From CAZZCP01 sp964653235 (GTDB taxonomy: Bacteria; Bdellovibrionota; Bdellovibrionia; Bdellovibrionales; UBA840), in NCBI GenBank assembly GCA_964653235.1, contig CAZZCP010000025.1, positions 1-27,797 on the forward strand: DNA of 27,797 nt, given 5' to 3'. The position numbers were made by a program, and so were the translations under genes. A model generated the notes under the pieces. That model saw nothing but the letters and a program-made list of their open reading frames with translations, was not told where the DNA came from and did no database searches. Of this stretch, positions 1-8,913 are shown in pieces; positions within the stretch are counted from its first letter, which is position 1; each line of letters opens with the position of its first letter.

Positions 1-86
1 CAGCGTCTGAATGGAGTATGTCTTTATTGATCGTAAGTGGCTCGGCAATGTTGCTTGTAGCTAGTTACATGTTCAGTGCATTTTAA
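1..86 (+). CDS. C-terminal end of a membrane protein (partial)
   Basis: An open frame enters from the left edge (first full codon at base 3) and stops with TAA at 84-86. It reads 27 residues ending in a hydrophobic stretch (SLLIVSGSAMLLVASYMF), which looks like one transmembrane helix followed by a very short tail. Nothing more of the gene is in the window, so the family cannot be named. The frame could also be chance, as only 27 codons are visible; the hydrophobic pattern and the absence of a better frame favour a real C-terminus. Confidence 0.45.
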   Translation, partial: ASEWSMSLLIVSGSAMLLVASYMFSAF

Positions 87-152
87 GACTATTCTTTTTA
101 CCAAAATAAGAATGACTTGGTTTTTAGGGCTTGCTTGTAATAGCAGTGTTCT

Positions 153-974
153 ATGAGGATCATTTTATTTTTATTACTACAAAGTTTTGCACAAGCTCAG
201 AGTATTGTTCGAGTTCAGGTGGGCCAAACTTGGGACCGTAAACCCGCCGTTTCAATTTACAAGCAATCTGTTGCTGTGCTACTGCAAAAGTCTCATGGCC
301 AAGATTTCTATCGTGGTTCGGCTTTTTATATTGGTAAACACTTCGGTAAGCATGTTGTTATAACAAATCAACATCTTTTGAGATACAGATGTTCAAAGAC
401 TTTTTTTGTTTTTTCGGAATACAACAATCAAATCAAAAAATTTCGCTGCAAAAAAATTTTAAATTCCTGGGGGCCTGAAGTTGGTTTAGATCTTGCCCTA
501 GTGGAACTAAATATAAAAGAAGAAGACAATGATTTTTTTAATGGCAAAGCACTCAAGATCGATTGGAATTGGCTCCCATCAGCAGGACAAAGATTTCGAA
601 GTATCGGAGCTGCTCGCAGGGATGCTCATATGTCGATGGCTCGATTCTATCTCACTGAAGAGTCGAGTCGGTGGTGCCGGCTCTTTTCAAAAGAGCGAGA
701 ATTTGTAGAGATATCTAGTATACAGCTCCGCTATGCTTTTGTTACTGGCTGTGATGCCAGCCATGGTGACTCAGGTTCTCCCATTTTTGATTATGCCTCT
801 GGTTATGTTGTAGGAATTTTAAGTGCGATTAGTGAAGTTTCTAAACTACAGAGTGATGAAGACTTAGATGAAATTATGGGTAGTGACTTAGATCAATTGA
901 TTCCTTATTTTTCATATGCTCTCGCTCTAAGCCCAATAAAATCAATTCTAGGTCGATATATAGAGATTCCCTAA
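153..974 (+). CDS. Secreted trypsin-like serine protease (S1 family)
   Basis: A 273-residue protein with a short N-terminal signal peptide (hydrophobic residues 3-12, likely cut after the AQA near residue 15). It keeps the chymotrypsin-fold triad in order: His74 in the ITNQHLL context, Asp113 in GLDLALVEL, and Ser207 in GDSGSP (residues 205-210), with a Cys at 200 ahead of the nucleophile. The protein is therefore probably an active peptidase exported to the periplasm or medium. The substrate cannot be told. No C-terminal anchor is visible. The ATG at 153 has no clear Shine-Dalgarno but is the one that supplies the signal peptide. The stop overlaps the stop of the opposing secreted-protein gene by 4 bp. 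Secreted S1 proteases are common in predatory Bdellovibrionota (family knowledge), but one gene does not prove a predatory role. Confidence 0.85.
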   Translation: MRIILFLLLQSFAQAQSIVRVQVGQTWDRKPAVSIYKQSVAVLLQKSHGQDFYRGSAFYIGKHFGKHVVITNQHLLRYRCSKTFFVFSEYNNQIKKFRCKKILNSWGPEVGLDLALVELNIKEEDNDFFNGKALKIDWNWLPSAGQRFRSIGAARRDAHMSMARFYLTEESSRWCRLFSKEREFVEISSIQLRYAFVTGCDASHGDSGSPIFDYASGYVVGILSAISEVSKLQSDEDLDEIMGSDLDQLIPYFSYALALSPIKSILGRYIEIP

Positions 975-2170
975 CGAGTGATTTGCACCCGTCTTTTTAA
1001 AAAAGCCCCATCGGCCTTACGTCGCAAGCAGATGCTCAGAGTGGTTCCAGCGGGAATCTGATTTTTAGAAAATTTTTGAATCAATTGTTCCTTGGTTTTA
1101 AGCCAAGAGCTATCAAGATCATGATAGTCTGTGACTTCGCTGCAATTGATTGATGCATTATTTTTAGCAACATGGGCTTGAAAATGCTTTCTGTCTTTCG
1201 CTCGAATACAAAAATGAATGTCTTTAGATCCTTGCACGCCCAAAATTTTATTGCTGCCAATGCAGTCAATTTCATTTGAAATACCAAGTCCAAGGTAAGA
1301 TTCTTTCTTTACCGGACCCTCGCGAAAAAAAAGATCACGGCGAACAATCAGATTGTCTTTGATTCGCTTTAAACAAAAGCTCATCGAGCTTTTTGGTTGA
1401 AATGAAGAGGGGTGAAAATCTCTTCTTAAAGTATTTTCTACTTTTTTCCATGCTGTATCAAATTTTCTATATGCTTCAGGTTTTAGACAATCAATATCTG
1501 AATTGATAGCTGTTTTAAAAAACAATCCATCTCGATCGTTTGAATTGATACATGCTCTAATGCTGTCATTGGCATTGAGTTCGTTGAGCGCTTCCGTTCC
1601 TGTACAATCATAATTCGTGTTTGAGTTTATAAAGCCGATTGACAATGGAGCATCGAAATCAGATTGAATGAGTACATTGTGTTTTAAGTATTGTCCTGTA
1701 GAAACTTTGTAAAAACAAAAAGTGACATGAGTTTTCTCGGCCCATGCATTGGCTTGGATTTCGGCTTTGATTTTTCCATCATCAATATACCATAGCTGAT
1801 CAAGGCCTTGGTAGTTATCCAGTGCTCGGCAATCAATATCTTCATTATTGATAGTGCTAGCGGCTTGTACATCATAAAAATCGCGAATTCCTTGCAAGCA
1901 GAGACGACTAGGAAGTTGTGGTTTGATAGCGCTAAAACGATTTGAGCTGCTACAAGAGGTGTCGAGCAAAGATTTAGGATTGATTATATTAAAATCAAAG
2001 CGGAGATTTTGATCGAGTTTTTGCCTTCGGTTTTGAACAAGTTGAATCTCTTCCTTGCTAAGTGTTTCTTCCATTCCCCAGAAAGCACATTTTTGTGGCT
2101 CAATTACCTTAGGACAAAAGTATTGCGAAACTGGGTCTAGCAGTAAGGCACTGAGAAATAAAGCTTTCAT
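971..2170 (-). CDS. Secreted protein with three tandem four-cysteine modules
   Basis: I do not recognise this 399-residue protein. It starts with a hydrophobic segment (MKALFLSALLLDPVSQYF) that is probably a signal peptide. The rest is three consecutive modules of about 115 residues, each with four cysteines in nearly constant spacing: C73-C91-C114-C152, C189-C207-C228-C266 and C303-C321-C343-C381 (gaps 18, 21-23, 38). Each module also repeats an IDC or INC motif followed by a Y/F-x-x-LD/FD-x-x-W segment, and near the last Cys a pattern like sxClxR..dg.flkRxv. Two extra cysteines (19, 28) precede the modules. Paired cysteines and export suggest a disulfide-stabilised periplasmic or surface protein. 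It lies 13 bp downstream of the ubiB-like gene and may be the last gene of the valS operon; no clear Shine-Dalgarno is seen. The function is unknown. Confidence 0.8.
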   Translation of the reverse strand: MKALFLSALLLDPVSQYFCPKVIEPQKCAFWGMEETLSKEEIQLVQNRRQKLDQNLRFDFNIINPKSLLDTSCSSSNRFSAIKPQLPSRLCLQGIRDFYDVQAASTINNEDIDCRALDNYQGLDQLWYIDDGKIKAEIQANAWAEKTHVTFCFYKVSTGQYLKHNVLIQSDFDAPLSIGFINSNTNYDCTGTEALNELNANDSIRACINSNDRDGLFFKTAINSDIDCLKPEAYRKFDTAWKKVENTLRRDFHPSSFQPKSSMSFCLKRIKDNLIVRRDLFFREGPVKKESYLGLGISNEIDCIGSNKILGVQGSKDIHFCIRAKDRKHFQAHVAKNNASINCSEVTDYHDLDSSWLKTKEQLIQKFSKNQIPAGTTLSICLRRKADGAFLKRRVQITR

Positions 2171-2183
2171 AAAAATATAGTAT

Positions 2184-3845
2184 CTATTTTTTGATGTAAT
2201 TGTAAAAAGCCAAAGTGCTTAAAAACAAAGCTAGACCATAGCCAATGGCCGGAAGTAGAGGAAGCTCGCCCACAAAGTGAGTGGTTTTTACAAAAAGGGC
2301 AATACTAGAACCGATAATCAAAGCACCAATTACAAGACCAAGAAAAAGAATATTGGAGGAGCTTTCGATCGATCTTTTAATATCTTCCATTTGCTGAATT
2401 TGTATCTTTTTTGCATATTCACTGCTCTCAATTCTTCTTAAACTTTGTTTAAAATATCTAGGAAGAGACTGCAGAAGAGTGCTAGATTCCCTTGCAAATA
2501 AAGATAAATTTTTGCTTATTTTTTGTGGATCATATCGATTCTTGACAATCTCAGAACTAAAACGATCTGCAAGAGAGAGAATGTCAAAATCTTCCACCAA
2601 ATTTCTTCCCATTCCCTCAACAGTTACGATGGCTTTAAAGAAAAGCAAGAGCTCTGATGGTAAGACCAAGCCATGCTGCGAGCCGATTCCACAGGCATCA
2701 AGTAACAAGCGTCCTAGATCTACATTTTTAAAAGTTAAGCCAAAATAGGGAGAGATTAAGCTCCTTAATTCATTGGCGTAACGATCAGGGTCTATTCTGT
2801 CTGTGTATGGCGCAACATCAATAAATTCATAAGCCAATTGCTCATAATCTTCATTGGCGAGTGCGAGAAGCATGATCGAAATGCTTTCTTGAATTTTTTC
2901 ACTCAATCTGCCAACTACACCGAAATCAATCAATACAATATTTTTATCGGCATCGACAAAGATATTGCCGGCATGAAGGTCTCCATGAAAAAAGCCATCG
3001 CGAAAGACCATTTGCATAAAGCAGGTTAATCCCAATTCAGCAATTTCTTGAGGGTCAACCCCCATCTCAGGAAGTGACTCTGTTTCACTCAGTCTTTTGC
3101 CTTTGATTCGCTCTAGAACTAAAACTCTTTCTGAGGTGTAATCTAGATAGACTTGAGGAATTTTAATTCTTTTATCATCTGCAAAGTTTTTTTGAAATCG
3201 AAGTATGTTGTTTGCCTCAATTACAAAATCGGTTTCCAGTTCCATGGTCTTAAAAAATTCATCAATAATTGATACAGGATTAAATACTTTAGACTCAGGT
3301 ACGTAGCTTTCAAGCAAATGAGCAAGGTTGTACAATACAACGAGATCTTCTTTAATGGTTTTAACAATGCCAGGTCTTTGTATTTTTAAGACGACTTCTT
3401 CACCAGTTTTGAGCTTTGCACAATGAACCTGAGCAATACTGGCTGCAGCAAGAGGTATTTCATCAATTTCTGAAAATATTTCGAGATAAGGTTTATCGTA
3501 CTCTGACTCTAAGATATTTTTAATCTCTGAAAATTTCAGAGTTTGAACATTGTCTTGTAGCTTTTTAAATTCTTGAATAAAGTCTTTAGGAATTAAGTCT
3601 GGTCGAGTAGCAAGAAGTTGCCCAAATTTGACAAAAGTAGGTCCCAATTGCTCAAAGGCCATTCTCAACCTTTCAGGGACACTGTATTTTTGAATATTGC
3701 CGCGGCGAATTTTTCCGATGAAAAATCTACCGAGCTTTACCCTTTCTACGAGATTTTGAAAGCCGTGCTTTACCAGAACGCTTACGATTTCGCGAAGTCT
3801 TTTTGCGCTCTTGATGGTGCTGCCTATCGGAATTCGGTTTCTCAT
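2184..3845 (-). CDS. ubiB: ABC1/AarF/UbiB-family atypical kinase
   Basis: A 553-residue protein with the full UbiB/COQ8 signature. The KxGQ motif is KFGQ at 73-76, and the Ala-rich loop replacing the usual Gly loop is AAAS at 133-136. The likely nucleotide-binding Lys is K154 (VVLKIQRPG), the catalytic loop is HGDLHAGN at 287-294, and DFG is at 307-309. Two hydrophobic segments near the C-terminus (about 500-550) look like transmembrane helices, as in bacterial UbiB. Family members support isoprenoid quinone biosynthesis, probably by ATP-driven lipid extraction; they are membrane bound. The ATG at 3845 lies inside the 3' end of rnr, 119 bp before the rnr stop. It has a good Shine-Dalgarno (AAGGA, about 5 nt upstream), and the residues it adds (RLREIVSVLVKHGF) are typical of the family N-terminus, so I keep this start. 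Whether it serves ubiquinone or menaquinone cannot be told here. Confidence 0.9.
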   Translation of the reverse strand: MRNRIPIGSTIKSAKRLREIVSVLVKHGFQNLVERVKLGRFFIGKIRRGNIQKYSVPERLRMAFEQLGPTFVKFGQLLATRPDLIPKDFIQEFKKLQDNVQTLKFSEIKNILESEYDKPYLEIFSEIDEIPLAAASIAQVHCAKLKTGEEVVLKIQRPGIVKTIKEDLVVLYNLAHLLESYVPESKVFNPVSIIDEFFKTMELETDFVIEANNILRFQKNFADDKRIKIPQVYLDYTSERVLVLERIKGKRLSETESLPEMGVDPQEIAELGLTCFMQMVFRDGFFHGDLHAGNIFVDADKNIVLIDFGVVGRLSEKIQESISIMLLALANEDYEQLAYEFIDVAPYTDRIDPDRYANELRSLISPYFGLTFKNVDLGRLLLDACGIGSQHGLVLPSELLLFFKAIVTVEGMGRNLVEDFDILSLADRFSSEIVKNRYDPQKISKNLSLFARESSTLLQSLPRYFKQSLRRIESSEYAKKIQIQQMEDIKRSIESSSNILFLGLVIGALIIGSSIALFVKTTHFVGELPLLPAIGYGLALFLSTLAFYNYIKK

Positions 3846-5781
3846 TGCCTTCCTTTACTTCTACAAGAGTGAAATCAATTTGCCCTTGTTCAACATTAAT
3901 ATTAGCAACTTGAACTTCAAGCTCAGTACCCAATTGATAACGAAATCCTGAATATTTTCCACAAAGTTCAATTCTTTCTTCATCGTATTGCCAAAAGTCT
4001 TCACCTAAATCTTCGACTTTTACTAGGCCATCAACATCAAATTGTCTAAGACCAACAAAAATTCCAAACTTTGTTACTGATGTGACATAGGCTTCAAATT
4101 GCTCTCCAAGGTATTGTTGCATAAAACGAGCTCTTTGAATTGATGTAAGAAGTCTTTCGGCACGTACAGATCTTTGCTCTGTATTGCTACAATGTTGGCA
4201 CATTCCGAGGAGTTGCTCTTGACCGATTTCTAAATACTTGTGGTCTGTTTCATTTAAATGAGATTTTAAAATACGATGAACCAGTAGATCGGGGTAGCGA
4301 CGAATGGGAGATGTAAAGTGAGTATAATGTGAAAATCCTAAACCAAAGTGACCGATATTCTGCGTATCATATTTCGCTTGCTTTAAAGAGCGTAGAACCA
4401 TCATTGAAAGAATATTTGATCTCATGGTATTTTCAAATTTCTGCAGAGCTTTGGTGATTTTTTTTTGTAAGTTTTTGCCCAAAATACTGGGTTCGTAGCC
4501 AAAACTGGTAAGAAATCTCTCTAAAGTTTCTAATTTTTCGCTATCAGGGCTTTCGTGAACTCGGTAAACAGATGCCTTTTCTCTATCAGATAAAAATTTT
4601 GCCACGGCAACATTTGCAGCGAGCATACATTCTTCAATCAAGCGATGGGCAAAAACGCGATCGCGGCGAATGATATCGATGGGCATTCCCCCTTCGTCTA
4701 CAACGACTTCTGTTTCTTTTACATCTATCTCTAAAGAACCTTGGTTCATTCTTTTGTGCAGTAAAACTTTAGCAAGATCAGCGGCTCGTAAAATGACGTC
4801 TTCTACATGTTTGTGTTTTTCAGGGCAATCGCCATCGATGCAATCTTGAGCTTCTCCGTATGTCACTCGAGAATGAGAGTGAATGACAGATTCATAAAAC
4901 TGAGAACTTAGCATTTCACCGCGAAAATCAAACATGATTTCAGCAGTCATGGCAAAGCGATCGACTTTTGGTTTGAGAGAGCAAAGCTCGTTGCTTAAGA
5001 CCTCAGGTAGCATTGGTTCTACAAACATTGGAAAGTAGCTTGAATTACCTTTGTTAAGTGCATCTCGATCCAAAGCGCTACCAGGCTTAACATAATGACT
5101 GACATCGGCAATGGAGACCCAGAGCCGGAAACCACTATTTGTTGTCTCAACATAGATGGCATCATCAAAATCTTTTGCACTCACTCCATCTATGGTGATC
5201 ATTCTTAAATTACGAAGATCCTTCCTCTTGGAGGTTTCAGCTTTAAATTCCACTTCTGTAGAAAACTGGCGAATCTCTTTTTCTGTATCTGAGCTAAATC
5301 CCGTCGGGATATTAAAGCTCATCATGGCTCGTCGAATGTCATTCTTTGGGTCATTGGCATTGCCAATCACTTCTATTACCTCACCAAGAAATCCTCTAGG
5401 ATCACCAGGATAGGCCAAAATCTTTGCATTAACCAGCTGTCCTTCTTTTGCACCACCCGACAGACGTGAGGGTATTTTTAAATTCGCCCCCCAGTGGTTT
5501 TCTTTGTCCTCTAAGTAATGAAAGTCATTATTGAGTTTGTGTAAAATGCCATGAACTTCGCTATTGGCTCTTGAAATAACTCGAATCACTTCACCATAGA
5601 AACGGTCTTTTCGATTGTCAGCATAGACAGCAATCAATAGTTTATCATTCGACATGATACCTTCCATATCATGTCGTGAAATGAAAACATCTTCATGGTC
5701 TTTATCATCAGGCAGGAGAAAGCCAAAACCGTCTGGATGCCTTTTGACTACGCCTTGAATTCTTTTTAAAGTTTTTTGCAT
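3727..5781 (-). CDS. rnr: Ribonuclease R family 3'-5' exoribonuclease
   Basis: A 684-residue RNase II/R protein. It starts with cold-shock-type OB domains (about 1-150). The RNB catalytic domain follows, with the metal-binding aspartates D198, D204, D206 and D207 in IDGVSAKDFDD and the later signature HYTHFTSPIRRYPDLLVHR. A C-terminal S1 domain (about 555-640) leads into a very Lys/Arg-rich tail. The basic tail favours RNase R over RNase II. It is shorter than the Escherichia coli enzyme (813 residues) and lacks the N-terminal helix-turn-helix part. It should degrade structured RNA, mRNA and rRNA fragments in the cytoplasm. The ATG at 5781 follows the valS stop by 4 nt, so the two are probably translated from one mRNA. 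Its last 119 bp also encode the start of the ubiB-like gene in another frame. Confidence 0.93.
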   Translation of the reverse strand: MQKTLKRIQGVVKRHPDGFGFLLPDDKDHEDVFISRHDMEGIMSNDKLLIAVYADNRKDRFYGEVIRVISRANSEVHGILHKLNNDFHYLEDKENHWGANLKIPSRLSGGAKEGQLVNAKILAYPGDPRGFLGEVIEVIGNANDPKNDIRRAMMSFNIPTGFSSDTEKEIRQFSTEVEFKAETSKRKDLRNLRMITIDGVSAKDFDDAIYVETTNSGFRLWVSIADVSHYVKPGSALDRDALNKGNSSYFPMFVEPMLPEVLSNELCSLKPKVDRFAMTAEIMFDFRGEMLSSQFYESVIHSHSRVTYGEAQDCIDGDCPEKHKHVEDVILRAADLAKVLLHKRMNQGSLEIDVKETEVVVDEGGMPIDIIRRDRVFAHRLIEECMLAANVAVAKFLSDREKASVYRVHESPDSEKLETLERFLTSFGYEPSILGKNLQKKITKALQKFENTMRSNILSMMVLRSLKQAKYDTQNIGHFGLGFSHYTHFTSPIRRYPDLLVHRILKSHLNETDHKYLEIGQEQLLGMCQHCSNTEQRSVRAERLLTSIQRARFMQQYLGEQFEAYVTSVTKFGIFVGLRQFDVDGLVKVEDLGEDFWQYDEERIELCGKYSGFRYQLGTELEVQVANINVEQGQIDFTLVEVKEGNEKPNSDRQHHQERKKTSRNRKRSGKARLSKSRRKGKAR

Positions 5782-5785
5782 ATTT

Positions 5786-8455
5786 TTAGGAAAGCCTCTG
5801 CAAGCTCTCTTGGAGACTTTGCATTTCAGCCTTTCTCATTTCTAAATTTTGTTTGTCTGCATCTACAATTTCTTGAGGGGCATTTTTGACAAAGTTTTCG
5901 TTCTTTAATTTTCCTTCTAATTGTAGGATTTCTTTTTTGATTTTACCAAGGCTTTTTTGAATTCTTTTGATCTCTTCTTCAAAGTCGACAATTCCTGCAA
6001 GCGGAACAACGACTTCAATACTTTCATCGCCAACATGAACAATTGCTAAAGCAGATTTTTGTTTATCAACTTCTTCCAGGATTTCACATGAGGATAGGCC
6101 CCCCATGCGTAGAATCGCATCTTTATTTGCACCTAATATTTTTTGTAGACTATCTTCACTCGGACTTAAGAAACAAGTTATTTTTTCTCTTTGTTTAATG
6201 CGGTTTTCACCACGAATATTACGAATTGAAGTAATTACATCTTTGACTATATCGAGTTCTCTAGCGGCATCTTCAGATGCGAGCTCTAACCATTTGCGGT
6301 CTGTTTTTTTGCTAGGGTACTCACTGGTCATGCACATCTCAGTGCGAATTGGTATACGGCTGTAGAGCTCTTCAGTGATAAAAGGAATCATAGGACTCAA
6401 AAGCCGAAGCATACGGTTTAAGGTTTGGGCTAATACCAATTGAGTGGCTGATCTTTCTGAACTCGGCTCGCCATACACAATGGGTTTTATAAATTCAAGG
6501 TACCAATCGCAAAATTGATTCCATGCAAAGTTATAAAGTGCTTGGGTCGCATCTGAAAAACGATACTGTGTCATCGCTTCTTCTACAAGCTCTTCGGTTT
6601 CAAGTAATTTCTGTGTAATCCATTGATCGGCAAGACTCATCTCATTCTTGTTAGGTAAGGCCTGCAAGCCCTCTGGGGGTACTTCAAAATCTTCAAGGGC
6701 GCCCAATGCAAAGCGTGTTGCATTCCAGATCTTGTTCATAAAATTGCGGTAGCCTTCTAATCTTTGCGTCGAAAACTTAATGTCTTTGCCGGTAGCGATT
6801 TGTGATAGAAGTGTAAATCGTAATGCATCTGCTCCTTCTTGTTTAACAACATCGAGGGGGTCAATTCCATTGCCCAAAGACTTTGACATTTTTCTGCCTT
6901 GAGAGTCGCGAACAATTCCATGAAGATAGACTTTTCGAAAAGGTACGTCTTTTTGAAAATGAAGCCCCATCATAACCATTCGTGCTACCCAAAAAAATAT
7001 GATATCAGGACCAGTAACAAGCAGATCATTGGGATAAAAAGTTTTTAAAGCTTCCGTTTTTTCGGGCCACCCAAGAGTTGAAAAAGGCCACAGAGCTGAA
7101 GAGAACCAAGTGTCTAAAACATCATCGTCTTGTTTTAAATCAGAAGATCCACATTTGTCACACTCGGTGGGATCCTCTTCACTCACATTCATTTCACCAC
7201 AATCTTGGCAATACCACACAGGAATTTGATGCCCCCACCATAGCTGACGAGAGATACACCAATCAGAAATATGATTCATCCAATGCAGATAGGTTTTGGT
7301 CCAAGCCTCTGGTTCAAAGCTAAGGGTTCCGCTTTCAACTACTCGCTTTGCTGGTGTAGCTAAGCTTTCAATTTTTACAAACCACTGCTGTGAGAGCATT
7401 GGTTCTACGACACATTGAGTTCTACTGCACAGTGGTGTTTTAAGTTGATGGGGCTCTTCTTTTTCTAGAAAGCCTTGAGACTCTAAATCTTCTAGCACTT
7501 TCTTACGAGCCTCTTTGACAGAGAGTCCTTGGTATTCTCCGCTTTCTTCATTGAGAGTTCCATCAAGATTCAAGATATTGAGCATCGGTAAATCATGTCT
7601 TTTACCTACCTCATAGTCATTAAAGTCATGGGCTGGGGTGATTTTTACGACTCCTGATCCAAAATCTTTTTCTACATAGGAGTCACCAATAATAGGAATC
7701 CTTCTGTCCGTTAAAGGGAGCTCGATTTCTTTACCAATAAAAGCTTTATATCTTTCATCATCTGGGTGAACGGCAACAGCGGTATCGCCCAACATGGTTT
7801 CGGGGCGAGTTGTTGCGACAATGAGACTTTGATCGCTATCTGCAATGGGATATCGAATGTGCCAAAGACTGCCTTTTTGTTCTTGGTGATCTACTTCTAG
7901 ATCGGAGATTGCAGATCTTAATTTGGTAGACCAATTGACTAGGCGGGTGCCACGGTATATCAAGCCTTCTTGATAGAGTTTTACAAAAACTTTTCGAACC
8001 GCCTGGTTCGACTTTTCATCGAGAGTAAATCTTAAGCGAGGCCAATCTAGAGAAAACCCAAGAGCGCGATTTTGCTCGATGATTCGCTCCATGTAATCGT
8101 CTTTCCATTTCCAGGCAATGTTTAAAAATTCATCTCGGCCTATATCAAAACGTGATTTTTTCTCCTCTTTCCATAGCTGCTTCTCAACCACGCTTTGAGT
8201 GGCAATACCGGCATGGTCTGCACCGGGCATCCACATCGCATTGAAACCTTTCATTCGTTTCCAGCGAATCATCAGATCTTGAATTGTAAAATCGAGGGCA
8301 TGCCCAATATGCAGAGAGCCGGTTACATTGGGAGGAGGAAGCGTAATTGCATAGGGCGGTTTTGTCGATTGGTCTTCAGATTCAAAGCATTGATTCTCGA
8401 GCCAGCGATTGTAGATTTTGGACTCAATTTCCTTTGGATTGTAGCGATCTTCCAT
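5786..8455 (-). CDS. valS: Valyl-tRNA synthetase
   Basis: An 889-residue class I aminoacyl-tRNA synthetase that charges tRNA-Val. HIGH is at 49-52, after the typical PPPNVTGSLHIGHAL lead-in. The editing domain carries the ATTRPETMLGDTAVAVHP motif, a zinc-binding-like C-x2-C pair set (CQDCGEMN..CDKCGS) follows, and KMSKS is at 522-526. The C-terminal arm is a Glu/Lys-rich coiled coil, as in other ValRS proteins, and the length is normal. The ATG at 8455 has a good Shine-Dalgarno (AAGGGAG). A sigma70-like promoter ends about 20 bp upstream, leaving no room for a T-box leader. It is the first gene of a leftward run with rnr, ubiB and the cysteine-module protein (gaps of 4, -119 and 13 bp). Confidence 0.97.
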   Translation of the reverse strand: MEDRYNPKEIESKIYNRWLENQCFESEDQSTKPPYAITLPPPNVTGSLHIGHALDFTIQDLMIRWKRMKGFNAMWMPGADHAGIATQSVVEKQLWKEEKKSRFDIGRDEFLNIAWKWKDDYMERIIEQNRALGFSLDWPRLRFTLDEKSNQAVRKVFVKLYQEGLIYRGTRLVNWSTKLRSAISDLEVDHQEQKGSLWHIRYPIADSDQSLIVATTRPETMLGDTAVAVHPDDERYKAFIGKEIELPLTDRRIPIIGDSYVEKDFGSGVVKITPAHDFNDYEVGKRHDLPMLNILNLDGTLNEESGEYQGLSVKEARKKVLEDLESQGFLEKEEPHQLKTPLCSRTQCVVEPMLSQQWFVKIESLATPAKRVVESGTLSFEPEAWTKTYLHWMNHISDWCISRQLWWGHQIPVWYCQDCGEMNVSEEDPTECDKCGSSDLKQDDDVLDTWFSSALWPFSTLGWPEKTEALKTFYPNDLLVTGPDIIFFWVARMVMMGLHFQKDVPFRKVYLHGIVRDSQGRKMSKSLGNGIDPLDVVKQEGADALRFTLLSQIATGKDIKFSTQRLEGYRNFMNKIWNATRFALGALEDFEVPPEGLQALPNKNEMSLADQWITQKLLETEELVEEAMTQYRFSDATQALYNFAWNQFCDWYLEFIKPIVYGEPSSERSATQLVLAQTLNRMLRLLSPMIPFITEELYSRIPIRTEMCMTSEYPSKKTDRKWLELASEDAARELDIVKDVITSIRNIRGENRIKQREKITCFLSPSEDSLQKILGANKDAILRMGGLSSCEILEEVDKQKSALAIVHVGDESIEVVVPLAGIVDFEEEIKRIQKSLGKIKKEILQLEGKLKNENFVKNAPQEIVDADKQNLEMRKAEMQSLQESLQRLS

Positions 8456-8475
8456 AGTTCTCCCTTAGGAGCTGG

Positions 8476-8504
8476 AAAATAGCTTATGTAAGTCTAAATT
8501 TCAA
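8476..8504 (-). promoter_or_regulatory. Sigma70-like promoter of the valS operon
   Basis: On the minus strand TTGAAA (8499-8504) and TATTTT (8476-8481) are separated by exactly 17 bp, close to the sigma70 consensus TTGACA/TATAAT. Transcription would begin near 8469, giving a leader of roughly 14 nt that holds the AAGGGAG ribosome site of valS. This is read from sequence only. Confidence 0.55.
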
Positions 8505-8545
8505 GCCGTGGTTTTTTTGAAAACATGACTCTTTTTAGTGAGATA

Positions 8546-8569
8546 GCCCTTGTTTTCAAGGCTTTTTTA
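8546..8569 (+). terminator. Hairpin with T tract, plus-strand orientation
   Basis: AGCCCTTG, a short T loop and CAAGGCT followed by six Ts form an intrinsic-terminator-like hairpin (edges uncertain by 1 bp). The U tract points rightward, although no plus-strand gene precedes it. It overlaps the stop codon of the small secreted gene on the minus strand. It may block antisense transcription coming from the left, or act as a 3'-end hairpin for the leftward gene without a good U tract. Confidence 0.35.
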
Positions 8570-8795
8570 ACATGATCTGGGCCTCAGAGTCATCTAGCTC
8601 GTCATAACCAGCCATATACAGCTTTTTGGGAATTTTTTCTGTATTGATCTCATGAGCTTCTTCGACCAGCTTGAGTTGAGCAAGAATAGAATCGAGCTTT
8701 GCCTCAGCAGCATTGAAGGCTTTGTCGCCACCTAGAGCTCCAACCTGAAAGCAAAGAATCGATAAGAATGTGAAAATTAGGTATTTAAATCGCAT
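8556..8795 (-). CDS. Small secreted protein, unknown function
   Basis: A 79-residue product with a clear signal peptide (MRFKYLIFTFLSILCFQVGALG, probable cut near residue 22). The mature part is only about 57 residues, acidic and probably helical, with no cysteine. The ATG at 8795 has a good ribosome site (AAGGAAG, about 7 nt upstream). No family is recognised. The gene is separate from valS, which has its own promoter 3' of it. Small palindromes and a copy of the 177-bp repeat lie upstream. The strong Shine-Dalgarno plus signal peptide argue for a real gene despite its size. Confidence 0.7.
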   Translation of the reverse strand: MRFKYLIFTFLSILCFQVGALGGDKAFNAAEAKLDSILAQLKLVEEAHEINTEKIPKKLYMAGYDELDDSEAQIMLKKP

Positions 8796-8853
8796 AACGT
8801 ACTTCCTTACTTCATTTATGAAGCAAATCGGCTGCCACTATGAGCACTCATGC

Positions 8854-8872
8854 ATGTCGATTTGACCGACAT
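8854..8872. promoter_or_regulatory. Inverted repeat ATGTCG-N7-CGACAT, possible operator
   Basis: A perfect 6-bp inverted repeat with a 7-bp spacer sits about 60 bp upstream of the small secreted gene. Two other short palindromes lie nearby: TGAGcaCTCA close to 8841-8850 and CTTCATttATGAAG just upstream of the start codon. Position and symmetry suit a dimeric regulator site, but the regulator is unknown and chance is possible. Confidence 0.25.
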
Positions 8873-8913
8873 TTGGCCGAATTCTTTACATTTTAGGTGA
8901 CGGTTTTGGGCTC

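Noticed and set aside
117..143. Promoter TTGGTT / TAATAG before the protease gene
   Set aside because: The spacing is only 15 bp and both boxes are weak, so I do not list it.
8456..8555. T-box riboswitch before valS
   Set aside because: The space is about 100 bp and the likely promoter leaves a leader of only some 14 nt.
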